A DNA stretch of 64,000 nucleotides from Chrysopilus asiliformis (Eukaryota; Arthropoda; Insecta; Diptera; Rhagionidae). The stretch lies in contig OZ035960.1 of NCBI GenBank assembly GCA_964034945.1, positions 71,288,585 through 71,352,584 on the forward strand. Direction: 5' to 3'. Each line of letters opens with the position of its first letter. Within the stretch, counting starts at the first letter, position 1. A program made the translations under genes and the position numbers. The notes beneath the pieces are model-generated. The model had not been told where the DNA came from. It saw only the letters and a program-made list of their open reading frames with translations, and did no database searches. Shown here piece by piece: positions 45,981 to 56,458 of the stretch.

Positions 45981-47126
45981 TGTAAAGGAATCGAATTAGA
46001 GTCACAATAATGCTTAATAACGAAAATGAGGGCACCACGCACAGCAGAGTCAAACTAACAATTGGCGCTTGGCTACGAACACCCTAACAAAACAAATTCC
46101 GAATAAAACGCGCAGCAAATTCAAAACTGGACGGCAGCGAAATTCTTCGTTCAAATGGCGGCTACGAACAGCCTTACGAAACAATTTTCCAATTGAACGA
46201 GCAGCAAAATCCAAAACTGGACGGCAACGAAATTCTTCGTTCAAATGGCGGCTACGAACAGCCTTACGAAACAAATTTCCAATTGAACGAGCAGCAAAAT
46301 CCAAAGGACGGCAACGAAATTCTTCGTTCAAATGGCGGCTACGAACAGCCTTACGAAACAAATTTCCAATTGAACGAGCAGCAAAATCCAAAACTGGACG
46401 GCAACGAAATTCTTCGTTCAAATGGCGGCTACGAACAGCCTTACGAAACAAATTACCAATTGAACGAGCAGCAAAATCCAAAACTGGACGGCAACGAAAT
46501 TCTTCTTTCAAATGGCGGCTACGAACAGCCTTACGAAACAAATTACCAATTGAACGAGCAGCAAAATCCAAAACTGGACGGCAACGAAAAGTCTTCGTTC
46601 AATTGGGGACGAGGGCGAAGCTGAAGTCTTCCTCCAAATAACGACAAGAGGCGAAGTCCCGATTTTCCCAGTAATGATGTTTTTAGTTTTTCCCTTCCAG
46701 CTTTTACGAAGCTAAGAGTTTTCCGTGATAACTGTAGCCGTAATACAAGCCACTTTCAACGAAATGCGCGAAATTAACTCCTTGGTAGCGTGGAGCAAAT
46801 ATAACATAAAAAACTCGGACTGGAATCGAAGCTTCAAGGCGCAAGCTATGTAAACTGGTTTCCGCCGGCTTAGGATAATGCACGAGGGGAACAAGAGCTC
46901 GATATCCAATAGATTTCCAACGAATGGCGATCGAAATTCTTCACAAGCCGCACAAATGTAAAACAGAATACCTCGTTTTATGAAATCCAACGACGAGCAA
47001 ATTCCAATAGCGAGCAATCCTGGTTTTATGAAATCCAACGACGAGCAAATACCAATAGCGAGCAATTCTACGACGAGTAAAATTCAACGAGTAATTTTCC
47101 ACGTTGCTGATCTAACCTCAAAATAG
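45981..47126 (-). repeat. BEL-2 leader containing a 90-bp repeat in frame
   Basis: The region between primer binding site and gag. GGCGGCTACG recurs at 46157, 46247, 46334, 46424 and 46514 (steps 90, 87, 90, 90), giving about 5.5 units from 46080 to 46600. The only size change is a loss of three bases (ACT). As all steps are multiples of three, frames stay open on both strands. The minus (element-sense) strand reads about five copies of a 30-residue peptide beginning DFAARSIGNLFRKAV at 46571-46050, and a second repeat of LAIGICSSLDFIK lies at 46990-47062. Whether either is translated is unknown. Confidence 0.7.
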
Positions 47127-47144
47127 ATCCGGCTCGAAGGACCA
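47127..47144 (-). promoter_or_regulatory. BEL-2 primer binding site
   Basis: TGGTCCTTCGAGCCGGAT on the minus strand, identical to that of BEL-1. The LTR lies to its right starting at 47145 (complement of ...TTTTTCA). Confidence 0.8.
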
Positions 47145-47256
47145 TGAAAAATCGTTGGTGTTTTCCAACGATGCTTCCACTTGATGCAATGAGCGATTAA
47201 GAAAATCGCGCAGAAAAACAAACTTATTTAAACTTCGAGATTATATTTAATAAATC
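47145..47256 (-). repeat. BEL-2 5' LTR, inner segment
   Basis: 112 bp before Gypsy-3 interrupts it. It probably resumes at 53447 and ends near 53579 (...GGTTTCACA, the complement of a TGTG start), for a total near 245 bp. The outer border is inferred; the 3' LTR is missing because the element is truncated on the left. Confidence 0.6.
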
Positions 47257-47431
47257 TGATGTATAAAGAATTTGTCTAACTAAATATTGAATTATATAAA
47301 AATCTATTGTACCATTTAACCGTATTGAAATTATTGAATATTTAGCATCATTGTATTGTTTAGAGTCAGTCTTGATCTGAAGTTGAAATAAAGTAGACGT
47401 AGACGAAATCTACCAAGTGTTTTATTAAACA
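47257..47431 (+). repeat. Gypsy-3 left LTR
   Basis: TGATGTATAAAG to ...TTTATTAAACA, 175 bp, nearly identical to 53267-53441. Confidence 0.95.
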
Positions 47432-47449
47432 TGGCGCAGCCGTTTTAAA
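47432..47449 (+). promoter_or_regulatory. Gypsy-3 primer binding site
   Basis: TGGCGCAGCCG immediately follows the LTR. It is close to the TGGCGCAGTCGG class complementary to serine tRNA used by 297/17.6-type elements; primer identity is inferred. Confidence 0.75.
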
Positions 47450-47486
47450 AAAACGTTGGAAGCTAGGAGGATCACAAATATGGCAA

Positions 47487-48849
47487 ATGGGCAGAGCAAA
47501 GCGTGATTCAGATCAGGCCACGAAGATAAAGCGAGGTCCAGGTAGGCCGCCGAAATATTCAAGCGTGCATACAATTATAAAGCAAGTTAGCATGGATTTC
47601 GTAAAAAAAGTAAAGAATTTGTCGTTAGAAGGCAATCTTTCTGAAAATTGGAGAAAGTTTTTTCAAAGCTATCAAATTTTTGAAATAGCAGCTGGAGTAA
47701 ATAAAAAGGGCGATGAAATAAGAGTCGCTACGTTTTTAAATTCAATTGGCGAAGAAGCACTTGAGTTATTTAACTCATTAAATCTTAGCGAGGAGGCTAA
47801 ACAAAAATACAGTGAAGTGACCAAAGCTTTCGAGACATTTTGCAAGCCGAAAAAGAACATCGTGTACGAACGTTTTTTGTTCTACACCAGACAACAGTTA
47901 GACGGAGAACCGTTCGACAACTTTTTGCGAGATATAAAAAAGTTAGTGAGATCGTGTGAGTTTCAAGAGGAGGAAGGCATGCTTAGAGATCGAGTTGTGT
48001 TAGGCGTTCGTGATAAAAAGTTGCAAGAGAAACTACTACAAAGCGAGGCATTGACATTTGATCAAGCGGTACAAACCTGTAGAGCATTCGAGGCAACCAG
48101 AGAACAAGCTGAAAAACTGAAAGGCAGAATAGAAGTATTGGATGTACAAACACCAGGACCATCTTGGAGACGACCAGATATCATGGCAAAAGAGCGTGGT
48201 AACAAAAATTCTAATAAGGACTCAAGCGGTATCAAAAACTTTCAAAATAATACACAAACTAACAGTTTAAATAATAACAAAACTCAAAAATCTTATAATT
48301 TTAATAACAATTTTAGATCCAAAGAACCTCCCCAGACTTGTAAATATTGTAGTTCCCGACATTTACCAAAAAATTGTCCGGCTTTTGGAAAAAATTGTTC
48401 AAGATATAATAAACGAAATCATTTTGCGAAGTGTTGTCAAAGTAGAAAGATCGGTGAAATAAAATTGTCACCTTTAAATGAGGAAGAAATTTTGTATTTG
48501 GACGCTCTTGAAATGGAAGTCAAATCTCTTGACAAAAAATATGGATTTAGTAGAGAAGAGTGGCGGCAAATAATTCAGGTACAAAATCGAGATATTGAAT
48601 TCAAATTAGATACCGGTGCAATGGTGAATGTTTTGCCATTAAATGTTTATAGGAAAATATCTTTAATGAAACTAAAAAATTGTGAAATGACAAAAAATTT
48701 ACAGGCATTTGGTGGCACAAACATTGAAACCATTGGTACTTGTCTTTTAAATTGTAGATATAAAGATATTAATACGAAATTAAAATTTGTGGTCGTTAAG
48801 TTGAATTGCAAGCCTATTTTGGGATTAGAAGCTTGCAAAATTTTGAACC
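47487..48849 (+). CDS. Gypsy-3 gag-protease (first part of one gag-pol frame)
   Basis: ATG at 47487 (M-G-R-A-K-R). Near residues 12-22 is an AT-hook-like KRGPGRPPKY, unusual in Gag and possibly DNA binding. The capsid-like middle has FEIAAGVNKKGDEIRVATFLNSIG...FLFYTRQQ. Zinc modules are CKYCSSRHLPKNC (CCHC) and CSRYNKRNHFAKC, whose second Cys is Tyr. The protease motif FKLDTGAMVNVLP is at about residue 373, followed by GGTNIETIG and PILGLEACKIL. The frame is split at 48850 by a mariner-type element and continues in phase at 49830. Gag and pol share one frame, with no frameshift signal needed. Confidence 0.9.
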
Positions 48850-49829
48850 TAAGGACTGGACACGAAATAAAGTGCACACATAAAATTTGGTTTAAATTTA
48901 AACTCGCAGGTTAATATTTGATGTAAGTAGGTTTGTTGTGTTCTGTCAAGTTTATATTTTTATTAGTGCTTGGTTTTTAAGCTTAATCTATAAACAAAAA
49001 AGACATGGCGCGAATAACCGAAGAAAACAGAAAATTAATTTTGCAAACTTGGTGCCGTACAAGTGGAATATCACTAAGACAGTTAGCAAAACTGCACAAA
49101 GTTTCAGTAAATGGTGCCAGAAAAGTTATAACTAAGTTTGGGGAGCATAATACCCGAATGGATCTGCCAGGTCGTGGTCGGAAAAAAGGTACAGCTGACC
49201 CAAAATTAGAGACAAAGGTGGTGAAATTGTTGACAAGAAAGAAAACTTTGTCAATTCGAGATGTGGCCAAAAAAACGGGAGTGGCGAAAAGTACGGTGCA
49301 AAAAATTTAAAAAAAAAGAACAATTTAAAAACGTATAAAAAACAAAAAATGCCCAAAAGAAGTTTAGACCAATTGAATCGTGCCAAAATTCGTTGTGGGA
49401 AATTATACAAATTTTTGTTAAACAATCCGGGTCGCTGAATTTTAATAGACGACGAAACGTCCTGCGACGAAACGTACCTTAACCCCCAAAACTGTCCTGA
49501 ACTCCGTCCCATCGAGCGTTACTGGGCAATCGTAAAGCGGGAATTGCGAAAACAAGGTCGAGCTGCAACGACAATGGAAGAATTCAGGAAGAATTGGAAC
49601 ACAGCAGCTCGTAAAGTCACTAATATTACAGTGCAAACTCTTATGAACAAGATAAAATCAAAAGTCCGCAATTTTAGTCGTAGGAAATAATTTTTTGTTT
49701 TTTTTTTGTACTTTTAGTTTGATAAGCGTTAAAATACTTAATATAAAAATGTGATTTTTTTTTAAACATATAAAAAAGTGTTTATTTAGTAAAAATCGTG
49801 TGTGCACTTTATTTCGTGTCCAGTCCTTA
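48850..49829 (+). mobile_element. mariner/Tc1-type transposon, internally deleted, in Gypsy-3
   Basis: AGGACTGGACACGAAATAAA at 48852 and its reverse complement ending at 49827 form a TIR of about 28 bp. TA flanks both sides (48850-48851, 49828-49829). Removal restores the Gypsy-3 frame exactly. It carries two transposase pieces: an N-terminal paired HTH region (49005-49310) and, after frame breaks, LIDDETS (first catalytic Asp) joined almost directly to NCPELRPIERYWAIVK (third acidic region), so the central catalytic part is deleted. Confidence 0.93.
49005..49310 (+). pseudogene. mariner-like transposase N-terminal fragment
   Basis: M-A-R-I-T-E-E-N start. The first HTH is SLRQLAKLHKVSVNGARKVI, then a GRGRKKGT basic linker, then a second HTH TLSIRDVAKKTGVAKSTVQKI, where a stop follows. 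The downstream remnant at 49440-49690 ends ...KIKSKVRNFSRRK. It cannot be an active transposase because the central domain is lost. Confidence 0.8.
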
Positions 49830-51277
49830 ATTAAAAGTATGAATAGCGTAGACACCGTGCATCTTGGTGAAATTAGGAATATAAGCAATCTTCTCAGAGA
49901 ATATGATGATCTTTTCCAAGGTTTGGGATGTTTTGTTAATGATTTCGATTTAGAATTAAAACAAAATTCGGTACCCTCAGTGAAACCGGCAAGAAAAGTC
50001 CCTTTAAAAATTAAAGATCGTTTAAAAGAAGAATTAGATATCTTAGAACAACGAGATATTATCGGGAAAAGTAGTGGCCAATCAGAGTGGGTATCTAATT
50101 TAGTGGTTGTAGAAAAACCAAACAAAGCTCTTCGGTTATGTTTAGATCCAAAGGAACTAAACAATTGGTTAAAACCTTTGTCGCATCCCATCCCCACGTT
50201 AGAAGAAATAACAGCCAAATTAAGCGGAAAAAATTTGTTTACTGTACTGGACTTAAAAGAAGGGTACTGGCAAATTCAATTAAATAGTAGATCAAGTCAG
50301 TTGTGTACTTTCAGCACCCCGTTTGGTTCCTACTTTTTTAAGCGTTTACCTTTTGGCATCAATATTGCTCCTGAAGCATTCCACAACGAATTGAATTTTG
50401 CAAACATTCCGGGAATTGTCATTTACATAGATGATGTTTTAATCGCCGCAGAAACAGAACTTGAACATGATAGGATTTTGAAACAAGTATTAGACAGGGC
50501 GAGAGAACGCAATGTAAAATTTAATAGAGAAAAGGTACAGTTTAAAGTAAGAAAAGTTAGTTACTTAGGTCATATTATATCGGCAGATGGAGTCATGCCA
50601 AATCCGGATCGCGTTAAAGCAATAGAAAAGATTGGAAAGCCGAAAGATAGAAAAGACTTACAAAAAATTTTAGGTCTAATCAATTACATACGAAACTTCG
50701 TTCCAAACTTAGCAAATAAAACTGAACCCTTGCGAAATCTTCTAAAAAAAGACGTAATTTTTGAATGGTTAGATGTTCATGAAAAAGCCTTAAAAGAAAT
50801 TAAATCTTTAATAACTCAAGCGCCTAATTTGAAAACTTTCGATTCTAAAAAGGATGTTACAATCCAGACTGATGCTTCTAAATATGGTATTGGATGTTGT
50901 CTCATTCAAGAAAACAAACCAATTTGTTTTGCATCGAGAAGTTTGAATTCAGCTGAAATAAATTATTCTCAAATAGAGAAAGAATTCTTAGCAATTCTAT
51001 ATTCTTGTCATAAATTTCACAATTATATTTACGGAACTGAAGTAAAGGTGATCACAGATCACAAGCCGCTAGTTAGTGTGATGCGCAAAGATATTGGGAA
51101 AATAGGATCTACAAGGCTTCAAAGAATTAGGCTTAAATTACTTAAGTATAGACTAAATGTTGTTTATAACCCCGGAAAGTCACTTATTGTAGCTGACGTT
51201 TTATCTAGATATTATGATACCGAATATCAAAAGGAAGATCAATTTAATGACTTAAATTATGTAGTCCACTCCATTAA
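49830..51277 (+). CDS. Gypsy-3 pol, RT and RNase H part
   Basis: Continues the gag frame after the mariner element. RT motifs are LRLCLDPKELN, LDLKEGYWQI, LPFGINIAPEAF and YIDD. The thumb/connection has FRVRKVSYLGHI-like KVSYLGHII and LGLINYIRNFVPNL. RNase H has IQTDASKYGIGCCL, EKEFLAIL and ITDHKPLVSV, ending VADVLSRY. It is interrupted at 51278 by a piggyBac relic in the linker before integrase. All catalytic residues are visible. Confidence 0.93.
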
Positions 51278-51881
51278 CCCTAGGAGGTCCAAACAGGTCT
51301 GTGCAGACTTTTTGCATATAAATGTGAGCATAACTTTTTTGTTTTGCGTGTTAGAGACGAATCCGTCCATGACTTCCTAGAAGCGGCTACGGCGAGCACA
51401 ATTAGCACAAAATCAGACCCGTTATGTGTTTGTGTTCGGTTTTATTCGTGTTTACAAACCAAATGGTTCAAACGTACCAAACAGGTCTGTGCAGACAACA
51501 CCCGAGATCGTAAGTATAATTATGCGTGAAACAAACCGGAAGGCCAAGGAACTATGCCGTCTATGGTGTGACAAGAATCCTGACAAGACACCGCGAACGT
51601 GGACGCAACCTATAACCGAAAATGAAATATACGCCTTTTTTGGCCTAACTTTGTTTGCCGGCATATTCGGGTCAAACAGTCAGCCTGTTCATGAGCTGTG
51701 GGGCCGCAACGCAAACCCTATCTACAAGGCGACGATGTCTAGGCAGCGATATAAAGCTATTTTACAATATATTCGATTCGATAACGGCAACACGAGACCC
51801 GCTCGACTATTAGAAAGCAAGTCTGCGCAGACCTGGTTGGGCCTGAGAAGCCTTGTTTGGGGTTGGACCTCCTAGGGTTAA
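51274..51881 (+). mobile_element. piggyBac relic in Gypsy-3
   Basis: Perfect 15-bp TIRs CCCTAGGAGGTCCAA (51278 and, inverted, ending 51877) are flanked by TTAA on both sides (51274-51277, 51878-51881). The CCCTA terminus and TTAA are diagnostic of piggyBac. A subterminal word AACAGGTCTGTGCAGAC occurs near 51292 and 51480, and its inverse near 51820. It encodes only the start of the transposase (51426-51875), with the rest deleted. Removing it restores the Gypsy-3 frame. Confidence 0.95.
51426..51875 (+). pseudogene. piggyBac transposase fragment
   Basis: Contains RETNRKAKELCRLWCD, ITENEIYAFFGLTLFAGIF, ELWGRNANPIYKATMSRQRYKAI and YIRFDNGNTR, the start of the DDE_Tnp_1_7 domain. It is cut before the first catalytic Asp and fused to the element end. 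A neighbouring frame at 51344-51529 carries further N-terminal residues, so at least one frameshift is present. Confidence 0.85.
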
Positions 51882-53010
51882 TGCTAGTGATGTTAAAATT
51901 AAAAACTTAAAAATAGCTACAAAAGAAGATGTAATATTAAAAGATCTGATTAATATTTTAAATAATGGGTGGCCAAATACAAAAGATAAACTAAATGAGA
52001 ATCTTAGAATTTTTTGGAAGTTTAGAGATAGTCTGTTTATAGAAGATAATTTGATATTTTTTGAAGATCGCATACTAATTCCTACTAGCTTAAGGCAAAA
52101 TATGTTAACGACGCTCCACTTAAGCCATTTAGGTATTGAAAAAACTAAGTCGAAAGCAAAATCACTAATTTTTTGGCCGGGTATGAATTCGGATATTGAA
52201 CAGTATATACAGCGATGCAACATTTGTCAAAAATTTCAGGCTAAAGCGAAAAAAGAGCCTATGATCGCACATCAAATTCCTAACTTGCCCTATAACAAAA
52301 TCGCAATGGACATTTGCGAATTTAAGTCCAAATCATACCTCGTAGTAATAGATTATTATTCTAAATGGATAGACGTTAAGATCTTGTCTGCTAAAACAGC
52401 AACAAGTATTATTTTAAAATTAAAAGAGATATTCTGCCTTCACGGCATCCCAAAAACTATTGTAGCGGACAATATGCCGTTTGGAAGCCATGAGTTTCAG
52501 AAATTTTGTAAATTGTATGATATAGAATTGTGCACAAGCAGCCCTCATTATGCTCAATCAAATGGAATGGCTGAAAAAGCTGTTGGTATTGTAAAAAATA
52601 TGCTGAAAAAATCCTTTGAGGAAAAGTCTGATTTGTGGTATAAACTTTTAGAATATAATATAGCACCCATTAAAAATCTAGATGTAAGTCCAAGTGAAAT
52701 TCTGATGAGTCGAAATTTGAGAACTTTGATTCCAGGAAAAGATCAAAAGTATATTCCGAAGATTGTTTATAACGCCAATGAAAAAATTCAAAATAAGAGA
52801 ACTAAAAATAAAAAAGCGTATGACAACAATGTTATAAAAGAAAAATACTTTAAAAAGGGAGAGACAGTTTGGTTATACAATTATTTGAATAAAACCTGGA
52901 ATAAAGCAGAAATAATTGAAAAACACTCTGCTCCGCGATCGTATCTTATTAATATAAATGGAAAGGTTTTAAGAACTACGACTAGATTTTTAAGAAAATT
53001 TCAAGAATGA
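51878..53010 (+). CDS. Gypsy-3 pol, integrase part
   Basis: Zinc region HLSHLGIEKTKSKAKSLIFWPGM...CNICQKF (HHCC). The catalytic core has MDICEFKSK, VADNMPFGSHEF and GMAEKAVGIVKNM (D, D, E). C-terminal NLRTLIPG, KKGETVWLYN and TRFLRKFQE end at the stop 53010. The triad is present; the usual D-N-G is D-N-M here. It is followed by 256 bp of AT-rich 3' untranslated sequence and the polypurine tract. Confidence 0.93.
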
Positions 53011-53266
53011 AAACAAAAAACCAAATAAATAAATTAAGAAATTTAGAAAAACTTTGAAGCATGGAGCTAAATGATTTCAAATTAGTTTACGAAACTTTTA
53101 TAATGCCAGTTCTTATTAACTACGTTTATTTGTATATTAATCTTGAATAAGTTTGGCCCAAATTTAAAAAAAAAAAATTAATTAGATATTAAACAATATT
53201 ATTATAGATATTAAGTATATTATTATATTAATTAATTATATTTATTAATTTATAAAACGGGGAAGG

Positions 53267-53441
53267 TGATGTATAAAGAATTTGTCTAACTAAATATTGA
53301 ATTATATAAAAATCTATTGTACCATTTAACCGTATTGAAATTATTGCATATTTAGCATCATTGTATTGTTTAGAGTCAGTCTTGATCTGAAGTTGAAATA
53401 AAGTAGACGTAGACGAAATCTACCAAGTGTTTTATTAAACA
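53267..53441 (+). repeat. Gypsy-3 right LTR
   Basis: 175 bp, preceded by AAACGGGGAAGG (polypurine tract) and followed by the AAATC duplication. Confidence 0.95.
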
Positions 53442-53579
53442 AAATCAATTTAATACGCTGCTAGCGACTAATCGCTTTGATACAAAAAGTAAGAAGAAAG
53501 AATAATAAAAAAGTGATGCCAGAAGGGCTAATTTCTATTACATTAATTATTGGGTAATTAATTTTAATGCGGTTTCACA

Positions 53580-55604
53580 TTGGCCGCAACAATAGCAATT
53601 AAAAAAGTATGGCTACGCAGATTAAAGAGAATTTTCCATGCTCACTACAATAGATTGAGTCCGGAATACACTGAACTCTCTGCGCAAATCAGATGCCTCT
53701 CTAAATGCATCAAGGACACTCTCCGTATAGAAATGAATGAGAATTTCCGATCATGTTTGGAAAAAATAATTCCATCTCCTAACGCATTTAGGGAAATTAA
53801 TAAAATCACAGGCAGACGTTCATTACCACTAAACCTCAAAAATGATCCAATAAGCTTTCAAGGTACTGTATATCACACAACCGCAGAAAAATTGGACTGC
53901 TTCAAAAATTTCTACGATGACCTGTATTCTGAAAAAATTCCAGATCACAATCCCTTATTTACAGCGACAGTGCTAAGAGAAGTTCAACTAATTACCGAAA
54001 GGAATGAAGGATCTCAAATCACAAACTTTAATCCATCCTTGACGTCCAGCACTCCAGCCATGGAAGGTCAATTCGTATCTGTCCAAAAAATTGAGGAAAT
54101 TTTAAAGTATACAAATAATAAGAAATCCTCAGGTCCTGATAAATTATCTAATTTCGCCATTAGAAAGTCCGCCAAACAGATCTCTCGCCCCTTGGCTATA
54201 TTGATCAACAATTGTCTGAACATAGGTTATTTCCCTATCGGATGGAAGATCGCTAAATTGATCCCAATAGCCAAAAGCAAAACTTCTAATGACATTGTTA
54301 ATTTCCGCCCAATATCGTTATTATCAAATCTTGGCAAAATCTTGGAACGGGTCCTATAAGAAAAAATTGAAGATTTCTGCGAATCAAATTCTGTAATCCC
54401 AAATTGTCAATTTGGATTCGAAAAAGAACACTCGACCGAACAAGCAGTTCTTCTTCTACAAGACCACGTTCTCTCCAACCTGCGAAATAAGGAATGCACG
54501 CTCGCACTAAGTTTAGATCTGTATAAGGCCTTCGATTCGGTATGGACTAAGGGTCTCATTTACAAGTTAAAAATACTTAACTGCCCAGATCTACTACTTA
54601 AGATAATACTCAGCTTTCTCTCAGACAGAAAACTATACATAGAAATTGATAGCGAAAAATCGGGTCTCATAATGGTAAATTCTGGAGTACCACAAGGATC
54701 AATTCTCGGGCCAAAGTTATTTAACATATTTCTCCATGACTTACCCTTAACAAACACACAGATAGCTTCGGCTAAAGCACTACTTTACGCGGACGACACA
54801 ATTCTCTACGTAAATCACAAAAAGCCCTCTGAAGCTCTCAAACAGATGGAAATATACGCCTCAGAAGTATTCAGTTTTTTCCATACATGGGGTGTAACTG
54901 TAAACCTCAACAAATGTGAGCTCATCTGTTTCCGTAATGCAAGCGGCAAAGGTTATTATAGAGCAGTTAAAGAAAGTAAGAACTTAAAACTAGTGATAGA
55001 AGGCAAGCAGATCGATGTTAAAAACAACATTAAATACTTAGGCGTGAAATTGCATCATCGACTGAAGTTTAACGATCATGCGCGATATGCGTTAGTGAAA
55101 GCAAAAATGTCTGCAAATTCTTTACGGTCCCTTCTTAGCTCTAGATCAGTCGAGAAAAGAACAAAGCTTTTAATGTACAAGACCCTCCTTCGGCCAATTT
55201 TGGCCTACTCGTTCCCAGTCTGGATGAGTATTACTCCCAACGTAGCAGAAGAAATAGAAAGATTTGAACGGAAAATATTAAGGCAATGCCTTTCAAAATA
55301 TCGTAGACCCAATAACAATTGGTATTCCAATGAATCACTGTACTCAGAAGCATCTATAATACCAATAATTACTTATCTTTCAAAGCTTTCAGTGAAACGG
55401 ATTAAAAAGCTTCAATTCCACATCAACCCTTTGCTGCGACAAGTGTACTCGGAAAATGCTCAATTTAATATTCGAGACAGATATTATTTCTCGCCTATAA
55501 GCATTGTTAATCCCAACTCCCAGGATCTATTTGCTGCTTGTGATCATAACCCTAATAAGCTGGCTTTCTATCATAAAGTAGAACCAAATATGTATAGAGG
55601 TTGA
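53580..55604 (+). pseudogene. Jockey-like non-LTR retrotransposon ORF2, 5'-truncated, one stop
   Basis: Reverse transcriptase that copies element RNA at a nicked target. The frame is open from about 53580 with no natural start: endonuclease and ORF1 are missing. It is interrupted once by TAA at 54357-54359 and otherwise continuous to 55604. Motifs are NNKKSSGPDKLSNFAIR, FRPISLLSNLGKILER, FGFEKEHSTEQAV, LDLYKAFDSVW, SGVPQGSILGP and ALLYADDT (YADD). A C-terminal HTWGVTVNLNKCE and YLGVKLHHRLKF with a trailing finger-poor region follow. The left edge coincides with the probable BEL-2 LTR end, so BEL-2 may have inserted into this element and later lost its far side. Confidence 0.88.
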
Positions 55605-55802
55605 AAAAACATTGTAATTTTATTTATTTTCCCCCCCTTTTTTCCCTTGTGTCCCCCTTTTAACATTTATTTATTTAATTTTAATTGCCATTTAGAGCAG
55701 CAGAGCAAGTTGAAAATGTCTGAGCAAACGTGTGTGTGTGTGTGACGAAACTTATCCCCTCTCCCCTTCCCCCCTTCCCCCCTTCCCCCCTTCCCCCCTT
55801 CC
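55605..55802 (+). repeat. Non-LTR 3' region and (CCCCTT)n microsatellite
   Basis: After the ORF2 stop the sequence is T/C-rich with runs of C and T, a short (GT)n at 55730-55742 and (CCCCTT)n-like repeats at 55755-55802. A clear poly-A tail or target duplication was not found. Confidence 0.6.
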
Positions 55803-55992
55803 AAATGCTAAATGCTATTTCTCTATACAATAACCAATACCATTGTACAATAAAGTGTACCCCATCCGAAGTTCAAAATCACAAAATTGATTTCGAAATT
55901 GTAAAGAAACGAATTGAAGACAAGAAAAAACATATAATAGAAAAACGAAATGAAAACCGCGAAGAGTATACGGAAACAAGATCTGTAGGGTT
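55803..55992 (+). pseudogene. Gypsy-type integrase C-terminal fragment
   Basis: A short frame with NAISLYNNQYHCTIKCTPSEV and a charged KKRIEDKKKHIIEKRNENREEY helix, the pattern found after the catalytic Glu in gypsy/412-type integrases. It is cut at 55992 by the LTR of Gypsy-4. No flanking LTR in the same orientation is certain, but a polypurine tract and LTR-like start occur at about 57555-57565. Confidence 0.55.
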
Positions 55993-56165
55993 TGTTATAT
56001 CTTCTCTAGGATAAAGTGAAAAGACTGCTTGTCTATTTCAAAGTTTATTAAAGACTGATTAGGAGTTACAAATTATTGTAGTAGAATACAATACAGGGTT
56101 GTACATTATCATATCTTACATTATTCTATTACTTTAGTTAGGGTTGTACATTATCATATATTACA
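55993..56165 (-). repeat. Gypsy-4 3' LTR
   Basis: On the minus strand it begins TGTAATATATGATAATG and ends GATATAACA (173 bp, close in size to the Gypsy-3 LTR). AAAAGGGGAGA immediately precedes it (56166-56176), a good polypurine tract. An internal partial repeat of the ATGATAATGTACAACCCT word is seen (near 56091-56118 and 56139-56160). Confidence 0.75.
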
Positions 56166-56458
56166 TCTCCCCTTTTAGTTCTTTATTTAATTACTATAAA
56201 AATGATAATATTGTTATTATTTTAATTTCAATTGTAATGATTAATAAGTCTTGATCCAATTCAAATTTAATTAAGTTTAATTCAATTTATTTAAAAATAT
56301 AATTCTATTTCATATATGTATATTAATTTCAAATTTAAATAAAAGTTATTACTAATATATATATATATTTTTAATTAAGTACAGTTAAACAAGCTGTTAT
56401 CTTACTTATCATAGTTAGGCAAACTTCAAGTTACTTTCCAATTGTTTTTAAATCTTCA

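Larger units (their letters stand above)
47252..53446 (+). mobile_element. Gypsy-3: complete short-LTR Ty3/Gypsy element in the BEL-2 LTR
   Basis: Two 175-bp LTRs (47257-47431, 53267-53441; TGATGTATAAAG...TTTATTAAACA) differ by a single base that I could find (GAATATT versus GCATATT). AAATC is duplicated at 47252-47256 and 53442-53446. The primer binding site TGGCGCAGCCG directly follows the 5' LTR and a polypurine tract AAACGGGGAAGG precedes the 3' LTR. One gag-pol frame fills the interior apart from two later DNA transposon insertions. Confidence 0.95.
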
